Shown: one piece after another, positions 54,480 to 64,000 of the stretch
How the letters are laid out: each line of letters starts with the position of its first letter
Numbering within the stretch: the first letter of the stretch is position 1
From: Aradus depressus
Taxonomy: Eukaryota; Arthropoda; Insecta; Hemiptera; Aradidae
Assembly: GCA_963662175.1 (NCBI GenBank)
Contig: OY759217.1
Location: forward strand, 15,378,562-15,442,561
Reading direction: 5' to 3'
DNA length: 64,000 nucleotides
The notes under the pieces: generated by a model
Told to the model about the DNA's origin: nothing
The model's database searches: none
The model's input: only the letters and a program-made list of their open reading frames with translations
Translations under genes and position numbers: made by a program

Positions 54480-55440
54480 AAATAAAAGTCTAAAAAAATA
54501 AAGCATTGGGATTTGTCTTTCGTTATCTTCGGAAGAGGAGGGGGGATTTTCATATGTAATATTAATGCAATTGCCAAAATAATACTTGAAAGAAAAATAG
54601 AAGATTGTTCTTCTTCAGGCCTGCCTCAAAAAGTTAACTTGCAGCGCATTGCCTTTAGCGCCTTAATTTATTTTTATTAGAAACCTCTATGACGTAATAT
54701 TATATTCATATAACTATTATTAATTATTTTTTTATATTAGGCGCATCGACTTGATAGACCATTAGAGCCATGGGCTATTGGTTCATTGTTATAATTATTG
54801 TTGAACAATTTAACTCTAGATAATTAAAGTAATAAAAAATTACTCAAATTAATTTTAAAGTCTAAAAACTGGAGTGAACCAATTTGGTTGAAAACAAATA
54901 GATGTGGTCCTTACGGTTACGTTATGCACATACATTTAAAAGTTGGTTTAAAATATCCTTTCTTATGTTAACGACAAGAAATTTTATATGGGGATTCAGA
55001 AGTCCCTGAATAAGACATCTATTGATTTTAAGATATGGGGATGTACATTGCCAATGATTCACTGACTTTTTTAAAAACATTTTTGAATTCAGGGGATTGA
55101 AAAAGATGAAATTTGGGTAAAATTTCAACAAATAATTTGTATCCGATGCTTGGGTTAGGAAGTAGAAGAGAGCCCTACGGAAGTGAATAGGACGATAGGA
55201 CAGGAAAGTAGGTTATTGAATTATGATAATTCAAAATCAATGGGACTCTGTGAACGAGCGAGGACACGTCTACAGTTTCATATCTCTAGTTTGTGTAAAT
55301 AGCAAGAGGTAACCGAAGATGACGTTATATAATCGTACATATTAAATTCTAAATACAATTCCCACTACCGATTGGTCAGTGCTTTAGGGTCTCAAGAAAG
55401 CTATCTTTCATTAAACTGCCATATCGAAAAACTACGACTT
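54480..55440. other. Intergenic region
   Basis: No gene recognised. Confidence 0.5.
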
Positions 55441-55765
55441 ACAAATTCGTCTACACAATAGCAATAAACATTTTAGGATATTACCTGGAGGGTTTAGATA
55501 TGAGTTTTGTTCTGAAAGTGTCTGCAGGCTCTGTACCTTAGACGAAAAGGACGACCTCATACACTTTTTGTTCTATTGTCCCTCTTTGTGTGTCCCCAGA
55601 CAAACATTTCTCCACAATTATCTCACTAATAGACCAGTATACGACTCAGAACCAATTATGCATTTTTTAAATAACTTAGATGTTGGAAAAATTAACAAGT
55701 TATTTTTAATTTTTACTGTTTGCTTGAAAATAAAGAATAATATTATAATAATTTGTTGCATGTAA
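55441..55765 (+). pseudogene. LINE ORF2 C-terminal zinc-knuckle fragment
   Basis: After a phase change near 55450 the frame reads YEFCSESVCRLCTLDEKDD and then IHFLFYCP, a C-x2-C...H...C knuckle typical of the end of LINE ORF2, followed by a short helical tail and a stop at 55763-55765. The 38-bp minisatellite follows about 150 bases downstream in what would be the 3' UTR. Confidence 0.78.
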
Positions 55766-55910
55766 GATGGATATATACATTTTTTATTATTTTTTTTTTT
55801 TTTTTTAAATTCATGTTTTATTTTTGTGTTATGGTTACAACAATTTTACTATTTTCCCTTATCAGTCAGGTCATATCTTGTTTTATATAATTTTTGATTT
55901 TTTTTTTTTT

Positions 55911-57581
55911 TTATCCTGGTTGCTTGCACTATTTATATTAAAGAGCATTTTTCCTGGTTGCTTGCACTATTTATATTAAAGAGCATTTATCCTGGTTGCT
56001 TGCACTATTTATATTAAAGAGCATTTATCCTGGTTGCTTGCACTATTTATATTAAAGAACATTTATCCTTGTTGCTTGCACTATTTATATTAAAGAGCAT
56101 TTTTCCTGGTTGCTTGCACTATTTATATTAAAGAGCATATATCCTGGTTGCTTGCACTATTTATATTAAAGAGCATTTATCCTGGTCGCTTGCACTATTT
56201 ATATTAAAGAGCATATATCCTGGTTGCTTGCACTATTTATATTAAAGAACATTTATCCTGGTTGCTTGCACTATTTATATTAAAGAGCATTTATCCTGGT
56301 TGCTTGCACTATTTATATTAAAGAGCATTTTTCCTGGTTGCTTGCACTATTTATATTAAAGAACATTTATCCTGGTTGCTTGCACTATTTATATTAAAGA
56401 GCATTTTTCCTGGTTGCTTGCACTATTTATATTAAAGAGCATATATCCTGGTTGCTTGCACTATTTATATTAAAGAGCATGTATCCTGGTTGCTTGCACT
56501 ATTAAATTAAAGAGCATATATCCTGGTTGCTTGCACTATTTATATTAAAGAGCATTTATCCTGGTTGATTGCACTATTTATATTAAAGAGCATATATCCT
56601 GGTCGCTTGCACTATTTATATTAAAGAGCATTTATCCTGGTTGCTTGCACTATTTATATTAAAGAACATTTTTCCTGGTTGCTTGCACTATTTATATTAA
56701 AGAGCATTTATCCTGGTTGCTTGCACTATTTATATTAAAGAACATTTATCCTGGTTGCTTGCACTATTTATATTAAAGAACATTTATCCTGGTTGCTTGC
56801 ACTATTTATATTAAAGAGCATTTTTCCTGGTTGCTTGCACTATTTATATTAAAGAGCATATATCCTGGTTGCTTGCACTATTTATATTAATAAGCATTTA
56901 TCCTGGTCGCTTGCACTATTTATATTAAAGATCATATATCCTGGTTGCTTGCACTATTTATATTAAAGAACATTTATCCTGGTTGCTTGCACTATTTATA
57001 TTAAAGAGCATTTTTCCTGGTTGCTTGCACTATTTATATTAAAGAGCATTTATCCTGGTTGCTTGCACTATTTATATTAAAGAAAATTTTTCCTGGTTGC
57101 TTGCACTATTTATATTAAAGAACATTTTTCCTGGTTGCTTGCACTATTTATATTAAAGAGCATATATCCTGGTTGCTTGCACTATTTATATTAAAGAACA
57201 TTTATCCTGGTTGCTTGCACTATTTATATTAAAGATCATTTTTCCTGGTTGCTTGCACTATTTATATTAAAGAGCATATATCCTGGTTGCTTGCACTATT
57301 TATATTAAAGAGCATTTATCCTGGTTGCTTGCACTATTTATATTAAAGAGCATATATCCTGGTTGCTTGCACTATTTATATTAAAGAGCATTTATCCTGG
57401 TTGCTTGCACTATTTATATTAAAGAGGATATATCCTGGTCGCTTGCACTATTTATATTAAAGAGCATTTATCCTGGTCGCTTGCACTATTTATATTAAAG
57501 AGCATATATCCTGGTTGCTTGCACTATTTATATTAAAGAGCATATATCCTGGTCGCTTGCACTATTTATATTAAAGAGCAT
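55911..57581. repeat. 38-bp minisatellite, 44 copies
   Basis: The monomer is TTATCCTGGTTGCTTGCACT plus ATTTATATTAAAGAGCAT. Copies vary at a few fixed positions (TTTT/TATA start, GTTG/GTCG, GAGCAT/GAACAT). One copy near 56500 is a base shorter, giving the total of 1,671 bp. It lies between a LINE ORF2 end and a LINE-like 3' tail. Confidence 0.96.
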
Positions 57582-57778
57582 GTCCATATTTATTATTGTA
57601 ATATTATTGGTATTTTTTTATTTAGTTGCTATATTGCTTATTTTGTACAATTCTATATATAGATATTTTTTCTTTTGTTTTATTTTTGTTGTAAATGTAT
57701 GTAAAAAAAAAAAAAAAAAAACTCATTGCCAAAAGGTTGTAATATTTAGTGCAATAAAAGTGTATCTATCTATCTAGT
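57582..57778 (+). mobile_element. LINE 3' tail after the minisatellite
   Basis: AT-rich 3' UTR-like sequence ends GCAATAAAAGTG(TATC)n, the polyadenylation-like signal plus simple-repeat terminus common in CR1/jockey-type LINEs. Confidence 0.6.
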
Positions 57779-58007
57779 TTGTTTAAATAGGAACAGGTAA
57801 CCGAAGATGACGTTACATACGATTTTGTCGAAATTATTCCAAATATACAATTTCGCAATGTCCTTTCATTATGCGTCTTTTGATTGTTTCATTAACTTGG
57901 GGTGATTTGGTTATGAATGGATATTATGGTTTTAATAACAAAAACAGTAATCGCTCGAACTTTCATATTATGTAATTTGGCCATAACATTTCTTATACCA
58001 ACCACAT

Positions 58008-58760
58008 TTGTACAGATCACTCTACATCCCCCTCCCTCTTCTCAAATTCATTTCATACTATCGTTACTGGGTATATGAAAGTTATCTACTGGCGTCAACT
58101 GTTTTCTCTGTTTCATTGTACAGCGTTATGGCCATATTACATATATTTTATTTTTTCTTTGTTTTATATATGTTTTAATTAAAACTACCGATGATAAATA
58201 TATATTTTAAAATTCGTTCCTTGAGGCGCTACAACTTTGTCCGCATTGATCTTACATAACTTCAAAGGGCATTTCGTTGGTTTGAAATTTAATAAGGAAC
58301 GTTTTTGGTAGGAACCAATTTTTCGATAGGACTCACCAGTTTCGCATAAATCAAGCAAACGTATAAAAAAATGGGTTTCAGAACCACATTTAGGAACGGT
58401 CTTCGTCTTGTATCTCGCAAACTAAGCGACCTTCGAAAAAAAAAAATTCTTTGTAAAACGTGTTTTTCAGTTTTCTTTATAACTTTTATTTGCAGTGATT
58501 TTTCTTTAGGTTTTAAAAATATATATTGTAAATTGTACTTAGGCCCCGAAGAAAAGTGGTCTTTTCATCTAATCAGATCTAAGTTGGCACATGTGATATC
58601 GTCATTTCAAATTTCAAGTTCACAGCTACAATCTTCTCGAGTTAGATCGCTCACAGTTCCAATCACTTACATACAGAAGTAAAGACAGGCATAATCTCGA
58701 AAATGGTCAAAACGTGTTCAGGGGACTTGAAAACTCGATCTCGGATTTTTACTAAAGGGA
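58008..58760 (+). repeat. Dispersed family E copy
   Basis: Shares ordered segments with 46905-47330, with about 500 extra bases in the middle containing an unrecognised frame (58371-58682). Confidence 0.55.
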
Positions 58761-60015
58761 ATAAATACTTAATGTTCAAAATGTTTCAAGAATATTTTCT
58801 AATTTTTTGGAATCATTGTTTTTTTGAAGATGCAATTTAAAGCCTTTTCGCTACTAATTGGCATTAAGCTACTAGTTTAATTTTAAAGCTCTCGCTACAC
58901 CAGCGCCATATTTACAGCCTCGTTCTATTAAACTGATACCAGTTTAAGTAAAAGTGACTGAATAGCAGTTGGTGACGGTGACTGTGGGTATCAGTGAGCG
59001 GTTGGTCAGGTTGGTAACCGAGTCAAGGGAAGGATCTTGGCCCACATTCTGCCTCGCAAGGTCACAGGGGGGGAGGGGGTCACAACTGACCTCTGTCTGT
59101 CCCCTCCAACCGCCCACCAACTTGTGTAATATCGATATAAAAAATAATAAGAATAAAAAAAATAATTACACATATTATATTTAAAATATTTTTTCCCCAG
59201 ATATCTTGATGTAAAAAGTATTAATTGAGAACACAATATACAGAGTCAAACTTCACCGCCATCTTGTTACTTTCACTTTGAAGTAGAACTACGTCTTTCC
59301 CGGTCTTATGGGGGGTTAAAGTGCGTCACATACTTTGAAAGCTTATATCTCCTAAAATAATAATCGTAGAATAATGAACCAAACGCCGATAGAAAGCTTG
59401 TGTAGTACGATTTATTATAAAACAATTTCAACCTTTCATATTTCATCCCTCAAATATGGCAGCATAAAAACAAAATATTAGGCGAAATACCGAATGATTG
59501 TGTCTCAAAGTTAGTAGAAGAGTCGCGAACCGCCATATGTCCGTAATATACCAAACTTTTTACAGATCTCTTGAAAGAGAAGGATGAGTTATGTATTTAT
59601 TTTATTAAATTCAATTATTTAATTTACTACAGAAGGATCCGACGATGACATAAACTATACTCGATATATTGGTCTGTATTAAAGGAAGATCCTGTATTGA
59701 CATGATATTCACAAGATACATTGATAATTTAAGTTGTCAGAGATATATAACGCTTATTTCTCTTATCATAAACCAATATTAGCAATATTGACAACAATAA
59801 TATACCTCATTTATTTCTAGAGAAATTAATTAATAATCGGTAATGATAGTTACAATGAATTGTATATAGCATAAATTTATATGAAATAAATAAAATAAGA
59901 AATATTTCTTTTCTTTTAATTTGAAAAACTGACAGCTTTTGTGTTTTTCTCTCTTCTCTTTTGTGTTCGACCTCTAGATTCCAAATATGGAATACATTCT
60001 TTTTTTAAATATGAA
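58761..60015. other. Intergenic region
   Basis: No gene recognised; a GC-richer patch at 58965-59115 is unassigned. Confidence 0.5.
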
Positions 60016-60885
60016 AGAATCTAGAGGTCCGAAAACATGAAATTCCGTTAAAAACTCCGCATCGAATTTCCACAAATTACTTCATTAATGTCCTAAAATA
60101 CTAGGTCAGTGAGTCCTAAAATAATTTGTGATATATGTAGATCAAAACCGAATGACAATTATATTTTATACTCGTTACAATATTAACAATCATAAATACT
60201 TTTATAAATGGAATTAAATATGCAATTAACATTTGAAAGAAGACATGACATATTCACCGGTGTCATTAGATAGATATATTAATGATGGGATGGCATTTAG
60301 TTGACATCTAGGATGGGTTGGAGCACCTTAGCATAGGATAGTTTGTGGTGAGAGATGCCAATAAGGTACATCACACCACAAAATGGGAACCGTATCACGA
60401 GGGAGTGACATCTGACGAGTTGGCAGTTATTGAGTTGAGCCCCCTCTGATCCCACTTCCTTTCTCCTGAGTCCGCTGAAAATTATTAAATGTCGTCCTTA
60501 TGGGATTTTTTAATTCACATAAGAAATTTTGTGCAGATACATTCATTACAACGACAGTTATTAGAGTATTTAAGTTAAGCCTCTCTCCTAATCCCGCCTC
60601 CCCTTTGACCGATTTGGCTGAAAATCAATAGATTTTGTATTTATGGGATTCAGGTCACACATATAAAATTTCATGTCGATACATTCATTCTATCGGCAGG
60701 TATAGCAGTTCTTATGTTAAGCCTCCCCCCCTATCCCCCCTTCCCTTTGGTCGATTTGGCTGAAAAATAATAGGTGTCGTCTGAGAGAGTTCTGGGTTCA
60801 CATATAAAATTTCGCGTCGATACATTTATTCTGTCTGGAGTTATCTTGTTCTTAGACAGACAGACAGATTTTTTTTCATATGTAT
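60016..60885 (-). repeat. Dispersed family D copy, minus orientation
   Basis: The reverse complement carries the AACT(C/G)CCGATAGAATGAATGTATCG-type core three times, with GATTTTCAGCCAAATCG between. Confidence 0.7.
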
Positions 60886-61748
60886 TGTGATAATTATTAA
60901 AAAATGATGTCAAATAAAATAATAATTCAAATAAATAAAATTAAAATGGAAATAATAAATATTACCTAAAATTATCAAATTCCCTTCAGAAATTGTTGCT
61001 GGTATTTTACAAAATTTGAATTTCTAGAGTAGTTTCGAAAAGAGCCCTAAAAAAATATCGAAAGTTCAAGACGTGCAATTTAGAAGAAAGTGCATGTATT
61101 TAAAAAAATTTCAATTAGTAATTATTTCAATTGGATTTCTTCTAAATACAATATAATAATGAGATGCCATTTTGTTTTCCTAAATTTGCAAATATGTTAA
61201 ATCTAATCCCAAATGTATAAATATAATATATTATCTTACTTGGTTCACTGGGAGAATGAATAGCATAGAATAAGAAAACAAATATTGGGTTTATATAACT
61301 TAACCTACATTCTAATTTAAACACTAATGTTGGAAAAAAAAAAATTAAAATTATTTACAAGAAAAACCTTACAAACTACTATTTCTACAACCACTTTAGT
61401 TTCTTATCTTTTTTTTTTTATTGTGGCCACTCTTTAAAATTCTTATTTTGGGCATATACACATATCAATAAATAAAAATAACCTTTATGCATCTACATAC
61501 TTCTCTGTTATTTTCACTCCATGGTTCACTTCTCTCACTCTGGTTCATTTCATCTTAACCCTAACAACTCTCTCTCTCTAGACTGTGAACATTACTATTT
61601 CAAACAGCTGATCGGCAGCATTTGTTCTCCATTCATTGGTTGTTCATTCGTTTTTAAACAAAATGCAACTAGTCCATCTTTGTATATTTATTCACTAATT
61701 AATTTTACTTCTCAACTCCTAACAGCTGTTTTTATTCAAATAATAATA
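60886..61748. other. Intergenic region
   Basis: No gene recognised. Confidence 0.5.
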
Positions 61749-62087
61749 GGTTAGGTTAGGTTTTATGACTCATGCCCGGGGCTTTAACTACGAGATCGTA
61801 TCGCCTACTACCAGAGCGCTCTTTCGTCACTCTGGTGGACATGAGGCCAACTCTACTGTTTGTTTCGCTTACCCTAAATTTTTATTCATCTAGGGCAGGG
61901 GTCTTTAACGAGTACCTGACATCGTACAGGCTCGGGACCATTGCTTAACGTCCCATCCGAAGGACGGCGTGCTCAAGTTTATTTTAATTTCCCATATAAA
62001 ATAAACTAAGGGCCTCGATCTGGTTTCGAACCCACGATCTGGAGCTCAGAATACAAGCACGCATACCACTGAGCTACCGGCGCCCTC
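61749..62087 (-). mobile_element. tRNA-derived SINE, near full length
   Basis: Head GGGCGCCGGTAGCTCAGTGG, B box GGGTTCGAAACC, and the tail as GGTTAGGTTAGG on the plus strand. A short part of the 3' domain is altered. Confidence 0.9.
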
Positions 62088-62159
62088 TACAAATAATAAT
62101 AATATGTAGGTAATTGATTTTGTAATATATTAATAATTTTAATGTGTGTAATTGTTTAA

Positions 62160-62385
62160 ATCACAGTATTTGGAATTTAGAGGTCGGAAAATATAAAATT
62201 CCGTCAAAAACTCAAAATCGAATTTGTGACCGATTACATAATTTCCCCTATACTTCGTGTGTCTGTGAAGGAGGTAACTCCCTATAGAATGAATTTATCG
62301 ACACGAAATTTCTTATGTGTAACCATAATTCCATAAGAACAGCTATTGATTTTCAGCCAAATGGATAGACTCCTCCCCTTTTTGC
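62160..62385 (-). repeat. Dispersed family D fragment, minus orientation
   Basis: Contains the CTATAGAATGAATTTATCGA and GATTTTCAGCCAAAT segments. Confidence 0.6.
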
Positions 62386-63055
62386 ATTTCCTCATCACAT
62401 TCTTAGAACGGGCTAAACTGTTATCAGAGCGGTGACACTCTTCACTGTTATCAAAACCTTCAATCATCTTCTTTCCTTTAAGCTTTAGCCTTCATTTGCT
62501 TCTACTTATATTCATTCCTTACTTAATTTCTTTTTTTTTCTATACTCATCCCTCTTACATTTATTTACCTAAATTCTTTTACCCATTTACATTTATTTCC
62601 AAATTCATCCGTCCTTTAATATAACGTTCTGCTTCCCTCGTCACCTCTTGAAAGGCAGGCAGGCACCCATGACCATATCAGTTGGATCGTCTCAAACCAA
62701 TATAAAAAAAGAGAAGTATCTTATCTGTTGATCGAGCGAGAATCATGAAATGATAATGGGATGGTAACCTCTGAAAAAGCTGTCCTAAATGTCACGTTTG
62801 ACAAGTTTTTTTTTTTAAATATTTACGAAGCTCATATTTTTCCGCCACGTGGAATAATATATTTAATTTGTATAAAATGACAGAGGAGATTTTTAAATGG
62901 TTAACCTTGGAAATCTGATACGTAATATGAATTGCACAACGATCCCAGCCAGCTCCGCTAACCCATCATACTAATGTATCTTCTTAATCATTTAGTTTTT
63001 GTTTGTTATTTCATTACACTTATGTTTTTATTGGGACTAGCCTAAATACATCTCC
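62386..63055. other. Intergenic region
   Basis: No gene recognised. Confidence 0.5.
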
Positions 63056-63058
63056 AGA

Positions 63059-63568
63059 ATGAAGCGACATGCAGAAAGACTCCTTGGGGAGTACCGGTGT
63101 GGCTTTAGGGCGGGCAGATCAACGGTGGACAACGTGTTTTCCTTAAGGCAGATGCTCGAGAAAAGCAATGAGTATAACGTCCGTCTTCACCACTTATTCA
63201 TTGATTTTAAACAGGCCTATGACCGGGTAAAGAGAGATGAGCTGCTAAATGACCTGATAAGGCTGGGAATTGCAGGGAAATTGGTTAGACTTGTAAGAAT
63301 GACTCTGGGGGGCTCAAAGTGTCGGGTGAAGCTGCAAAATAAGACGTATGAGCAGTTTGAGGTGAGCAATGGACAGACAGGGAGACCCAATCTCACCTGT
63401 TCTGTTCAACCTGACTCAAGAAAGAGCTGCTAGGGGCATTCGGACAAATCCGGGAGGGAGAAGGTTTTGGATCGAGACGAATGGAGGGGGATCGTGACGG
63501 AGGCCCGGGTTCTTTCAGGACCGTATCGAATAGGCGATATGACCTCGTAGTTAAAGCCCGGGCATGAG
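63059..63568 (+). pseudogene. LINE reverse transcriptase fragment with SINE-like 3' tail
   Basis: The frame reads LLGEYRCGFRAGRSTVDN, then HHLFIDFKQAYDRVKRDEL (RT motif A region) and LVRLVRMTLGGSKCRVK. Near 63375 the phase changes and the other frame continues with QGDPISPVLFNLTQE. An internal deletion then joins LDRDEWRGIVTEAR and a stop (GDMTS, TAG at about 63549), the typical C-terminal DRDEWRxIVxEA element. The sequence around and after the stop, to about 63568, matches the 3' end of the SINE family. Confidence 0.82.
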
Positions 63569-63756
63569 TGCAAGCGGTGATGGTATCCTATAGCATCACC
63601 TCCATGTTTCCACAGCTCAGAAGGGATACCATCCACGCCAGGGGCCTTGTTGTTTTTAAGCTTATAGATTATTTCTCTATTATCTTCCTTTTCAGGCTGG
63701 ATTTCCTCTTCGTCTGCTGTCTCATCGTTGTAAGTCCCTCTGGTCTACCCAGGTTT

Positions 63757-63910
63757 ATTCACGTAAGATAGGGGGTCTTTAACGAGTACCTGATGTACAG
63801 GCTCGTGACCATTGCTTAACGTCCCATCCGACGTGCTCAAGGTTGTTGCACCTCAAAAACGTAAGGGCCGCGGCCAGCTTTCGAATCCACTTTTTTGAGC
63901 TCAGCAATAC
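63757..63910 (-). mobile_element. Diverged SINE fragment
   Basis: Contains GGTCTTTAACGAGTACCTGA, TTGCTTAACGTCCCATCCGA and a degraded head. It is reversed relative to the LINE tail at 63568. Confidence 0.75.
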
Positions 63911-64000
63911 CTCCTTACAGTAGGATATTGATACTTCACATTTTTTGCAGAGGTAGGTATTGGGAAACTCTTGATAAAATATGGTCTCATTTACAAAATA

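Overview
This is a repeat-dominated, AT-rich animal genomic window with no protein-coding host gene that I can recognise with confidence. The element content points to an arthropod, most likely an insect: BEL/Pao and errantivirus-like Ty3/gypsy retrotransposons, PIF/Harbinger, pogo/Tigger and hAT transposons, jockey-like LINEs, a tRNA-derived SINE, and SINE tails made of the insect telomere-type repeat TTAGG/CCTAA. A hemipteran is my guess; the species cannot be read from the sequence.

The most striking object is a 17,454-bp insertion at 366-17819. It has 331-bp terminal inverted repeats (TIRs) that differ at only a few positions, ends beginning AG and finishing CT, and a perfect 6-bp target-site duplication (TATACT at 360-365 and 17820-17825). 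These are hallmarks of Polinton/Maverick (adintovirus-like) elements. It carries a degraded protein-primed family B DNA polymerase, an orphan 270-aa acidic protein, an intact dUTPase, and two small overlapping frames (one with a signal-peptide-like start, one coiled coil). I see no integrase, ATPase, protease or capsid gene. The element has been invaded twice: a 663-bp solo LTR (TSD ATATA) sits in a small gene at 1131-1793, and a BEL/Pao LTR (TSD ATATT) splits the polymerase gene at 5262-5878. A 3.1-kb block (LTR, polymerase 5' part, 270-aa gene, dUTPase start) is repeated 7,713 bp downstream without indels. Between the copies lie a third partial copy of the 270-aa gene and an internally deleted BEL/Pao body with a 1,052-codon open frame. 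Without these additions the original element would be about 8.4-8.5 kb.

The Polinton-like element landed at the 5' end of a PIF/Harbinger transposase gene, whose first coding exon resumes at about 17830. From 18.3 to 24.2 kb lies a graveyard of minus-strand retroelements: errantivirus-like gag, a Lys-tRNA-type primer site, an env-like frame fused to a Ty3/gypsy RNase H with the integrase missing, reverse transcriptase remnants, and a second RNase H fragment. A pogo/CENP-B-type helix-turn-helix exon is caught in an 848-bp tandem duplication.

From 24 to 64 kb the window is interspersed and tandem repeat: at least a dozen copies or fragments of one tRNA-derived SINE, LINE 3' ends, an intact-ended Tigger-type element (32559-33436), a hAT MITE (34635-35257) with an 8-bp TSD, several fold-back palindromes, a 19-bp satellite (28275-29483), a 38-bp minisatellite in a LINE 3' region (55911-57581), other VNTRs, and an unclassified dispersed family. 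A LINE fragment at 63059-63568 ends in the same sequence as the SINE, which suggests it represents the SINE's mobilising partner.
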